Part shown: one piece after another, positions 13,979 to 20,125 of the stretch
How the letters are laid out: each line of letters starts with the position of its first letter
Numbering within the stretch: position 1 is the first letter of the stretch
DNA from: a virus
Virus record (IMG/VR): IMGVR_UViG_3300047487_000047
Span: 1-20,125 of that record
DNA length: 20,125 bases
Direction: 5' to 3' (one strand)
The notes under the pieces: model-generated
Databases searched by the model: none
Told to the model about the DNA's origin: nothing
Seen by the model: only the letters and a program-made list of their open reading frames with translations
Made by a program: the position numbers and the translations under genes

Positions 13979-14305
13979 ATGGCAACGACCTTCAACTGGG
14001 TAATCTCTGCCCTTGACTGCTACCCTCAAGCCGAGGGTGAAACTGATGTGGTCTTCAACGTACATTGGAGTTGCAACGGCACTGACGGCACCTTCAATGG
14101 CTCTGTTTACAGCACCTGTGCTGTGACCTATACCGCAGGCTCACCCTACACGCCCTATGCCGATCTGACGCAAGATCAGGTGTTGGGATGGATTTGGGCT
14201 GATGGCGTGGACAAGAACGCCACTCAGGCGGCTGTTGCACAACAGATCGCCAATCAGGTCAATCCTCCAGTGGTCACGCCACCTCTGCCCTGGAGCCAGT
14301 CATGA
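13979..14305 (+). CDS. DUF7936-like small tail-fibre-associated protein
   Basis: This 108-aa protein has the recognisable opening MATTFNWVISALDCYPQAEG followed by TDVVFNVHWSCNGTDGTF, GSVYSTCAVTY and DLTQDQVLGWIWADG, then a helix and NPPVVTPPLPW. This matches my recall of the DUF7936 family, short proteins encoded beside phage fibre genes. No enzyme is known for that family. Three Cys residues lie near residues 14, 32 and 47. The SD is AAAGGA at about 13966-13971. Its stop overlaps the next start as ATGA. It is probably a fibre accessory or virion protein. Confidence 0.68.
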   Translation: MATTFNWVISALDCYPQAEGETDVVFNVHWSCNGTDGTFNGSVYSTCAVTYTAGSPYTPYADLTQDQVLGWIWADGVDKNATQAAVAQQIANQVNPPVVTPPLPWSQS

Positions 14306-14628
14306 TCAATGCGCCGTTTACTCCAAGCGGCAACACGGTCACGTTCACGGCCAACACGAGTGCAGCCACACCTGTGCAGGCGTTGTCAACCACGCTTGGT
14401 GGCAACCAGTACCGTGTCATCAACGCTGGCAGCAATACCGTGTTTATGGGTGTGGGAGGCACTGCAGCAGCTGCTACGGCAAATGCAGCTACCGTGGTGT
14501 CCTCTGGCGCTTCCATTCCGCTGTTGGCTGGCACAGACGAAATACTGACCTTTGCGCCAAACTCTTACTTCACAGGAGTTGCGGCTAGTTCGTGTGTCGT
14601 CTACATCACTCCTGGTGACGGTTCTTAA
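14302..14628 (+). CDS. Small beta-rich structural protein in the fibre block
   Basis: This 108-aa protein starts inside the ATGA overlap with the previous gene. The composition is Thr/Ala/Val/Gly-rich, with beta strands such as NTVTFTANTSAATPVQALS, YRVINAGSNTVFMGVGG and SCVVYITPGDGS. It resembles the small beta proteins in the head module in style but not closely in sequence. There are no known motifs. Its place among fibre genes suggests a virion surface or fibre-linked part. The function is unassigned. Confidence 0.62.
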   Translation: MINAPFTPSGNTVTFTANTSAATPVQALSTTLGGNQYRVINAGSNTVFMGVGGTAAAATANAATVVSSGASIPLLAGTDEILTFAPNSYFTGVAASSCVVYITPGDGS

Positions 14629-14630
14629 TC

Positions 14631-15437
14631 ATGCTCAAGACAGTCTCCTCCTATATCAACGCTATTGGTGCGTTGGTCTACAAAGGCACCTGGAATGCCT
14701 CGACCAACACGCCCACGCTGCAATCTGGCGTTGGTAGCAAGGGAGACTATTACTATGTTTCTGTCGCAGGTACAACCAACCTAGACGGAATCACAGACTG
14801 GCAGATTGGTGACCTAGCCGTCTTCAACGGCTCTGTTTGGCAAAAGATAGACAACACAGATGCTGTGCTGTCCGTCAACGGCCAAACAGGTGTTGTAGTG
14901 CTCGGCGCTACAGATGTTGGCGCTACTCCCAATACAGCTCATGTCTTGGCAGGAACAGGCATCAGCGGTGGTGGGCAACTCACAGGCAATGTCACCATCA
15001 ACCTTGCCAACACGGCTGTTGTCACTGGCACATATGGCAGTACCAGCAACATCCCGCAGATAACGGTTGATCAGCAGGGGCGCATCACCAGCCTGAGCAA
15101 TGTGTCGGTGGTAACGGGTGGAACTGTCAGCAATGTGGCCACCGGCACTGGACTGACGGGTGGCCCCATCACGACAACGGGCACTATTTCACTTGCCAAC
15201 ACTGCAGTTACCGCAGGCAGTTATGGTGGCTCTGGTGAGGTTGGCAGCTTTACGGTTGACCAGCAGGGCCGGATTACCGCTGCAGCCAATGTCACCATCG
15301 TGGCTACCTCAGTAAACCTGAGCAATACATCGGCTAACGCTACGTTTGCTACCGCAAGTCTTCCTCTAGACCCGGAAGGCTATGTCACGGTGCTCATCAA
15401 CGGTGCGTTCAAGAAGATTCCGTACTACGGCGTATGA
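14631..15437 (+). CDS. Second fibre/collar-like tail protein with tandem repeats
   Basis: This 268-aa protein has an N-terminus YKGTWNASTNTP with GDYYYVSVAGTTNLDG, then WQIGDLAVFNGSVWQKID and SVNGQTGVVVLGATDVGA. This module is common in phage fibre and collar proteins. It is followed by two tandem copies of a roughly 60-aa unit (about 14950-15114 and 15142-15305), each ending in TVDQQGRIT-x-x-x-NV. The C-terminus has PEGYVTVLINGAFKKIPYYG, which is plausible for capping. No S74 domain is present. It starts 3 bases after the previous stop, and its TGA overlaps the next gene's ATG (ATGA). A host-recognition or neck-whisker role is inferred. Confidence 0.72.
   Translation: MLKTVSSYINAIGALVYKGTWNASTNTPTLQSGVGSKGDYYYVSVAGTTNLDGITDWQIGDLAVFNGSVWQKIDNTDAVLSVNGQTGVVVLGATDVGATPNTAHVLAGTGISGGGQLTGNVTINLANTAVVTGTYGSTSNIPQITVDQQGRITSLSNVSVVTGGTVSNVATGTGLTGGPITTTGTISLANTAVTAGSYGGSGEVGSFTVDQQGRITAAANVTIVATSVNLSNTSANATFATASLPLDPEGYVTVLINGAFKKIPYYGV
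14950..15305 (+). repeat. Two tandem fibre repeats ending in TVDQQGRIT
   Basis: Copy 1 begins GTGISGGGQLTGNVTINLAN and copy 2 begins GTGLTGGPITTTGTISLAN. Both continue with NTAV, a G-x-YG turn, TVDQQGRIT and NV. The second copy is about 190 bases after the first, and nucleotide differences are spread across both. Confidence 0.7.
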
Positions 15438-15772
15438 ACTTCGACGACCTCACCACCGTGAAGTTTGGAGATGTGGACGGCTTGGGCAGGATGCTGTTTG
15501 AGAACGGTCTGCAACACCGTTTGTTCTACAACATCCTCGGAGATCAGGGCATAGGCATCCCTGACTATCCCATCATGGAGGCAGACCCTGGGAACTTGGA
15601 TGACTGGTTGTTTGTGCACAACCAGATGCACCAGGCGCTGGCTTCCATTCTCAACCTAGACAATCCTTTCCAGTTGCTGGACGCAGACTGGAACGTAGAA
15701 GAGGACTTCTACGACTGGTTGAGCGTACACGAGACTATTCACCGGCAGATTGCTGCAAGGCTAGGGGTGTGA
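15434..15772 (+). CDS. 112-aa protein with twin DWLxVHxxxH motifs, function unknown
   Basis: The start overlaps the preceding stop as ATGA. The striking feature is a duplicated helix motif, DWLFVHNQMHQALASIL (57-73) and DWLSVHETIHRQIAARLG (94-111), each with His-x3-His on one helix face (H62/H66 and H99/H103). A further His lies in LQHRLFYNILG (28). Acidic residues precede each motif. This could be a four-His metal site or simply a helical packing repeat. There is no signal or membrane segment and no recognised family. It sits between the fibre genes and the 1286-aa gene, so a virion assembly role is possible. Confidence 0.6.
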   Translation: MNFDDLTTVKFGDVDGLGRMLFENGLQHRLFYNILGDQGIGIPDYPIMEADPGNLDDWLFVHNQMHQALASILNLDNPFQLLDADWNVEEDFYDWLSVHETIHRQIAARLGV

Positions 15773-15773
15773 G

Positions 15774-18700
15774 ATGGCTACAAGACTAGGCACAGAAGGC
15801 GAGATGGAGCAGCTGGACGCTGATGTTTTTGACCTTATGCAGCGTGAGCAAGGGTCTGCTCCTGCCGCAGCTCCTTCCCCTGCCCCGGTTTCAGCTCCTG
15901 CTGCTGCTGCGCCTGCTCCCGCGCCTGCCGCGACAGGTGGTGTTGATGAGCAATCTACTGATCGTGGCGTGTACTACGACGCTGATTTGGGCTACTTCAC
16001 TAGCGCAAATGCAGAGCGTCAGATTGCAAAGCTGCGTGAGAAGTACACGGATTGGGAAATTACGCCCATCTTTACCGAGATTACGGATAGAGAAGGGCAG
16101 GTCACCTACGCAGAGCCAATCCTGCGCTATCAAATCAGGAAGGCTATTCCTGGTGGTCTGCTAGACATCCGTCTGTTAGATACAGCTGGCAATGAGACAT
16201 TCCGTGAAGTAGAGCGGCAACAAGGCTTCTTGCAAAGTCCAGTCGTTGGCATTCTTGTTTCTGCTGCTGTTCCAGGCTTGGGAGAGTTCTTTGCTGCTCA
16301 ACTGGCTGCAGCAGGTGCGCTGACAGGCGCAACCGCCACAACGGTTGGTAATGCGCTGGCCAAGATTGCCGTAGATGTGGCTACTGGCAAGGACTTGGAA
16401 GATGCGGTGCGGGATACCGCCATCTCTGCAGGTATCTCTGCGGGAATGCCCAACATTGCTCCTGCCATTTCTGAACTGGTAAGTGATCCTAATGTTGGAA
16501 AAATTCTTCAAAACGCAGGGGCTGCGGCAGTCAATGCTGCAGTAGGCGGAAAGGACGGACAGGGCATCCTACTTGCTGCTGTTGGTGCAGCGGCAGGCAC
16601 AGCCGCAGCTGTAGAAGGCGGTGCTACTGCAGGTCGTGCAGTGCAGAGTCTTATTACTAGCGGTGGTGATCCCACGGCTGCACTTGCTGCTGTTGGTGGA
16701 GGTCTTGCCGGACAGGCTGGTGAAGCTGTTGCTAGAGAAGTAACGCAGGGCGGTGATACAGGATTGCCAGAAGGTGTTGCAAGGCTTCCATCAACTCCTG
16801 ATACCGGCACACGGGTTACCACTGGGCCTTCTCTTCCAGAAACCAGAACCACGGTGACGACCACGGGCGGTGGTGAAGGTGGCGGTGGTACGGGCGGTGG
16901 ACAAGGTGGAGAAACGGCTGTAGACCCCAGCAGCCAAGAAGTCATTATTGCCCAGCAGTTCTTGCCACCAGGCGTGCGTATTCAGACTTTCAATCAGTTG
17001 GAAGCTGTGCGTGTGCTTTCACAGGCGAACCCTAACCTGCTTGCAAGCATGAGTCAGGGTGATCTGAACGAGGCCGCAGGATTCATCCTCAACAACCAAG
17101 AAGAGCAACTTGCTCAGCGTGCTGTTGTTACGCCGGTTGGACAAGGACTTGGACTTGCTCCACGAGCTACCACGACCTTTACTGTGGAGACGATTCCGCA
17201 AGATATGGGTGAAGCATTCACCGAGTCTAATGGAGCCGTTTACTTTCAACAGGGTGATAAGACATTCCGTGTTGCATCTCAAGACGATGTAAACCGCAGT
17301 CTTGGCGAGGTCACGCTATTTTTTGATGATAAAGGTCGTGCCTATTATGGGCTTCCTGTTCAAACACCAACAGGCAAGTTCATGACGGATGCCGAGAAAA
17401 AGGCAGACATTCAACAGCAGTATGTAACTGATGCATCACAACAAATTGATGAGTTTACCGGCCAGCCTTTGCTTCTTACGCCTAACACGGGAGGCAACAT
17501 TGGTGGTGACAATGCCGCTCGCTTTGTTGCTGCAGCAACAGCAAAAGGCGTTGGTGAGCAAATTGGCTATCTAGCAACAGCGACTGGTAGCCAAAAGCTA
17601 CAAGACATTGCTTCTGCGCTGACAAGTTACGGTAAGGGCGCAACTAGCGCCAATGTTCGTATTGGCCAAAACGATATTGTCAACTCCATTGCCAATGCAG
17701 AAGGGTTTGGCAAGGTTGTGGCTGGCATTACGGCGGCTCTACGCAATCCTGCAGCTGCTCTTGACTGGGGCTTTAGTGAAGGTGTGCAAGAGTTTGTGCC
17801 TCTTGTTGCAGGCGTGGGCGTTGGCCGTGCAGTTAGCGCAGCAACCAAGGCAGCGTTTGGGCAAAAGATTGCAAGCAAGTATGGTGTTGCTTCAGCTGTA
17901 GGCACTAACGCCACACTTGATGCTGGTGAGTCTGCGATTGCAACTTACCAGACGGTTAAAGATAGCCTCATTAACCGAGGGTTTAGCGAAGAGCGTGCAA
18001 CCAAGATTGCGCTTCCTGCTGCTTTTGCCTCTGGCCTTATCACGCTTATCACTACCGCACTAGGCGAGTCAGAGCTTGTTGCGGCAGCAACTAAAAATGT
18101 TCCTGGCTCTGTGACTCGCTCTCTTGCGCGAGAAATGCCTGCAGAGTGGGGTGAAGGTTTTGGACAAAGTGTTGTTGAAACCGTTGCCATAACCAATAAG
18201 TTGCCAACATTAGATCAAGCATTGACTGGCGGCACGCTTGAGATGTTGATTGCTGGCACCACAACTGGTGGCATTACTGCAGGACAGTCTGTGCTTACAG
18301 GTACAGGTACTGGCACGGAGACGGGAACTGGCGCAGGTGCAGGAACCGGCGCTGCAGCCGGTACAGGCGCAACCACTGGTACCGCAGCCACGACAGGAAC
18401 AGGTGCTGCTGCTACAACTGGAGGCACTGGCGCGGGTACTGCTGCCACTACAGGAAATGCAGGCGTAGTGATTGCCACGACTGGCAATACCGCGCTAGTC
18501 ATCGACAACAGTGGTGTCGTTTCTGTCGTCAACAACAACACAGGCGCAAATGCAGGCAGTGTGGTGACGCTAGACAGCACTGGTGGGAACATCACCAGCA
18601 ATACTGGTGCTACCAACACCAACCTCACCAACAGTGGGTTGACCAACAACACGCTAACGGTTTCTCAAAACACTGCCAACAACATCAACAACACAGTCAA

Positions 18701-19634
18701 TAACTTGGCCAGCACTGGTCTTGTTACCAACAACGATGTGACGAGTGGCGCTGCAGCTACAGCTGTTGTGCAGTTAGCGGCAACTACGGGAACCAGTGTT
18801 GAGACTGTCAACAACGCGACTAACACTCTTGTCAACAACGTCAACGCCGCCACTTCTACGACTGGTGGCGGTACAAACCTTGGCGTGGTCATTGCCGCAG
18901 ACACGACGACAGGCCAGGTTTTGGTGGCAGATACCACCGGCAACACGCAGATCGTCAATGCAGGTACAGGCGTAAATGTTGGCTCAACTGTAAATCTGAC
19001 TACAGACACGCAGACAGGCGGGACGGTGGCCAACAACGTCACGGCTGCGCCTGCAACTACTGCACAGGTTACTGCTGCACCCGAGACGACAGCAGCACCG
19101 GCCACCACAACCACACCGGAAACCACTGCGGCACCGGAAACCACGCCAGAAGTACAGCCCGAGGTGACTCCGGAGACAACGCCGACGACTACGCCGGAAA
19201 CGACTCCGACTACAACCCCGGAGACAACTCCTACTACCACCCCGACCACAACGCCAACTACAACGCCTGTCTCCACTCCTGAGCGTGAGGATGAGATCAC
19301 AGCGGAGTTGCTGCGGTTGATTGAGTTGGACAACTTGCGTGGTGTGCCTGACCTGCAGATAGAAGAAGAAACCACGGTGCCGGAAGAACCACAAGGCCCA
19401 ACAACAGAGGCTCCAGAAGAACAGCGTGGTCAAGCTGGGCGTGGAGGGGTTCGCATTCCTCTTGGCCAAACAATTCCTCTTGGTCGAGCCATTCGTGGTG
19501 TGACTCAGACCGGGCTACAAGAGTCGTTGACATCATTCAGGCCAGCGGGTGAAATTCGCGCTGGGACGGGCAAGCCTCGCCGTAATGTGTGGAATGAGGC
19601 TTCTTTGCGGCTAAAAGACGCATTAGGACTGTGA
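15774..19634 (+). CDS. Very large (1286 aa) composite virion protein, candidate ejection/internal protein
   Basis: No named family is recognised. Layout: residues 1-30 acidic, then an Ala/Pro linker (about 30-55). Residues 65-150 are a globular piece (DADLGYFTSANAERQIAKLR, PGGLLDIRLLDTAGNE). Residues about 156-345 are hydrophobic Ala/Gly-rich helices (SPVVGILVSAAVPGLGEFF and later GG-rich helices). Residues about 345-390 are a Thr/Gly linker. Residues about 390-840 are mixed helical, with LITLITTALGESELVAAA near 749-772. Residues about 839-896 are Gly/Thr/Ala repeats. Residues about 897-1090 are Asn/Thr-rich with a duplicated module. Residues 1094-1168 are Thr/Pro repeats, followed by a basic C-terminus ending WNEASLRLKDALGL. 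Membrane-compatible helices and a place after the neck/fibre genes resemble P22-type ejection proteins; this is inference. The start follows GGGGTGTGAG closely. Confidence 0.6.
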   Translation: MATRLGTEGEMEQLDADVFDLMQREQGSAPAAAPSPAPVSAPAAAAPAPAPAATGGVDEQSTDRGVYYDADLGYFTSANAERQIAKLREKYTDWEITPIFTEITDREGQVTYAEPILRYQIRKAIPGGLLDIRLLDTAGNETFREVERQQGFLQSPVVGILVSAAVPGLGEFFAAQLAAAGALTGATATTVGNALAKIAVDVATGKDLEDAVRDTAISAGISAGMPNIAPAISELVSDPNVGKILQNAGAAAVNAAVGGKDGQGILLAAVGAAAGTAAAVEGGATAGRAVQSLITSGGDPTAALAAVGGGLAGQAGEAVAREVTQGGDTGLPEGVARLPSTPDTGTRVTTGPSLPETRTTVTTTGGGEGGGGTGGGQGGETAVDPSSQEVIIAQQFLPPGVRIQTFNQLEAVRVLSQANPNLLASMSQGDLNEAAGFILNNQEEQLAQRAVVTPVGQGLGLAPRATTTFTVETIPQDMGEAFTESNGAVYFQQGDKTFRVASQDDVNRSLGEVTLFFDDKGRAYYGLPVQTPTGKFMTDAEKKADIQQQYVTDASQQIDEFTGQPLLLTPNTGGNIGGDNAARFVAAATAKGVGEQIGYLATATGSQKLQDIASALTSYGKGATSANVRIGQNDIVNSIANAEGFGKVVAGITAALRNPAAALDWGFSEGVQEFVPLVAGVGVGRAVSAATKAAFGQKIASKYGVASAVGTNATLDAGESAIATYQTVKDSLINRGFSEERATKIALPAAFASGLITLITTALGESELVAAATKNVPGSVTRSLAREMPAEWGEGFGQSVVETVAITNKLPTLDQALTGGTLEMLIAGTTTGGITAGQSVLTGTGTGTETGTGAGAGTGAAAGTGATTGTAATTGTGAAATTGGTGAGTAATTGNAGVVIATTGNTALVIDNSGVVSVVNNNTGANAGSVVTLDSTGGNITSNTGATNTNLTNSGLTNNTLTVSQNTANNINNTVNNLASTGLVTNNDVTSGAAATAVVQLAATTGTSVETVNNATNTLVNNVNAATSTTGGGTNLGVVIAADTTTGQVLVADTTGNTQIVNAGTGVNVGSTVNLTTDTQTGGTVANNVTAAPATTAQVTAAPETTAAPATTTTPETTAAPETTPEVQPEVTPETTPTTTPETTPTTTPETTPTTTPTTTPTTTPVSTPEREDEITAELLRLIELDNLRGVPDLQIEEETTVPEEPQGPTTEAPEEQRGQAGRGGVRIPLGQTIPLGRAIRGVTQTGLQESLTSFRPAGEIRAGTGKPRRNVWNEASLRLKDALGL
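18290..18461 (+). repeat. Gly/Thr/Ala low-complexity tract in the 1286-aa protein gene
   Basis: Codons give nearly pure G, T and A, as in GTGTGTETGTGAGAGTG and ATTGTGAAATTGGTGAG, about 57 residues with two-residue periodicity. It is probably an extended, flexible or glycine-zipper segment. Confidence 0.7.
18462..19002 (+). repeat. Duplicated VVIA...GSVVxL module flanking an Asn/Thr-rich tract
   Basis: Copy 1 (about 18462-18576) reads GVVIATTGNTALVIDNSG with NTGANAGSVVTL. Copy 2 (about 18882-19002) reads GVVIAADTTTGQVLVADTTG with GTGVNVGSTVNL. The interval between them is Asn/Thr-rich (NNINNTVNNLASTG). This is a protein-level duplication of about 40 aa. Confidence 0.6.
19173..19268 (+). repeat. 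Four tandem 24-nt (8-aa) Thr/Pro repeats, E/T-TTPTTTP
   Basis: Units 19173-19196, 19197-19220, 19221-19244 and 19245-19268 encode ETTPTTTP three times and TTTPTTTP once. Thr and Pro codons differ between units. Thr/Pro-rich sequence continues on both sides (about 19055-19280). Confidence 0.85.
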
Positions 19635-19635
19635 A

Positions 19636-20125
19636 ATGGCATCGTTTATCAAAAACATGACCCAGGTTGGTGGCGGTTCCCGCCAGATTGCCCGTCTCCT
19701 GCAGGCGAAGGCTCCCCCCAACCATATGCTGGCCTATATCACGCCTGAAGAAGCAGAGGTGCTCAAGAGCCGTGGAGGTTCAGGAAGGCTTGACCCGGAG
19801 ACTGGAATCCCCAGTTTCCAGGTAGAAGAGCCTCCTATTGAGTTTGCTCCTCCACCTGAGCCTACCCAAGATATGGGTGGGCAGGAATTCACACCTGAAG
19901 CATTTGATCTATTTGGTGGCTATGAATTTCAGCCAACCTATGGGTTTGAACCACAGCCATTTACTCCTGCTCAAACCTTTCCAGTGCCAGAAATGCCTAG
20001 CCAAATGGTGGCAGTTGGTGGCGTTCCTGCAGAAGCTCAGCAGTTGGCGGCACAACCTGCGGCCAAACCTGCTGCCGCGCCTGCGCCTGCAGCTGGAGGT
20101 GGTGACTTCCTGCAGCGCCTAGCAC
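19636..20125 (+). CDS. Virion-associated protein with AYITPEEAEVL segment (3' truncated by window edge)
   Basis: The ATG at 19636 lies one base after the previous TGA, and the frame stays open to the window end (163 codons visible). Residues 1-30 are basic and helical (MASFIKNMTQVGGGSRQIAR). MLAYITPEEAEVLKSRGGSG (31-50) with a following ETGIPSFQ is a segment I associate with phage tail or ejection gene clusters. Then comes a Pro/Phe/Gln-rich, probably disordered stretch (about 60-130), an Ala/Pro linker like the one in the 1286-aa protein, and GGGDFLQRLA at the edge. Function is not assigned. A paired ejection or internal virion protein is plausible. Confidence 0.7.
   Translation, partial: MASFIKNMTQVGGGSRQIARLLQAKAPPNHMLAYITPEEAEVLKSRGGSGRLDPETGIPSFQVEEPPIEFAPPPEPTQDMGGQEFTPEAFDLFGGYEFQPTYGFEPQPFTPAQTFPVPEMPSQMVAVGGVPAEAQQLAAQPAAKPAAAPAPAAGGGDFLQRLA

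Noticed and set aside
18665-19375. Antisense Val/Gly-rich frame opposite the Thr/Pro region
   Set aside because: Thr codons (ACN) read as Val/Gly codons on the other strand, so the open frame is a by-product of the low-complexity tract.

Overview
The window is a continuous, gene-dense stretch of tailed-phage (Caudoviricetes) late genes. All genes are on the + strand, and gaps are mostly under 50 bases or are overlaps. It opens inside the gene for the large terminase subunit and closes inside a virion-associated gene, so both ends are cut by the window. The gene order (terminase, portal, scaffold, coat, two small head proteins, a gp4-like adaptor, a gp10-like tail hub, fibres, then large Ala/Gly-rich proteins where ejection proteins usually sit) matches a short-tailed P22-type podovirus plan. 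No tape-measure, tail-tube, sheath or baseplate genes of a long-tailed phage are visible. Base composition is moderate to high GC, with strong Shine-Dalgarno (SD) sites. This fits a phage of a Gram-negative, probably proteobacterial host. A freshwater betaproteobacterial host is a guess from general resemblance to uncultured freshwater phages and is not shown by the sequence.

Region 1 (1-3204) holds the TerL nuclease domain, then an accessory block. The block contains an A-rich endonuclease VII-type HNH gene whose ribosome binding site lies inside a 10-bp hairpin, a DUF5672-type putative glycosyltransferase, a class I SAM methyltransferase, and a small unrecognised protein. From the HNH gene onward each of these genes overlaps the next. 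Region 2 (3208-7843) is head building: a zinc-ribbon-like protein, portal, a 55-aa gene, a 152-aa gene, a 60-aa gene, a coiled-coil scaffold candidate and the major capsid protein. No prohead protease is visible. A candidate sigma70-type promoter lies after the 55-aa gene.

Region 3 (7857-12040) holds small beta-rich head proteins, the adaptor and a gp10-like hub that carries six extra G-S/T-G-Y beta repeats. Region 4 (12042-15772) holds host-recognition proteins. These are a fibre with pentapeptide-like repeats, an AT-rich (probably exchanged) centre and a C-terminal self-cleaving S74 chaperone; a DUF7936-like accessory protein; a small beta protein; a second fibre/collar-like protein with tandem repeats; and a small protein with twin DWLxVHxxxH motifs. 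Region 5 (15774-20125) holds a 1286-residue composite protein with hydrophobic, Gly/Thr, Asn-rich and Thr/Pro tracts, then the start of a gene carrying the phage-typical AYITPEEAEVL segment. I interpret this last pair as candidate ejection or internal virion proteins.

The features most worth a second look are the RBS-sequestering hairpin of the HNH gene, the glycosyltransferase/methyltransferase cargo between terminase and portal, the modular repeats in virion proteins, the codon-scrambled Thr/Pro octad repeats, and the unexplained 1286-aa protein. No gene-free stretch over about 50 bases exists. I see no tRNA, CRISPR array, insertion sequence, integrase, lysis gene or replication gene.
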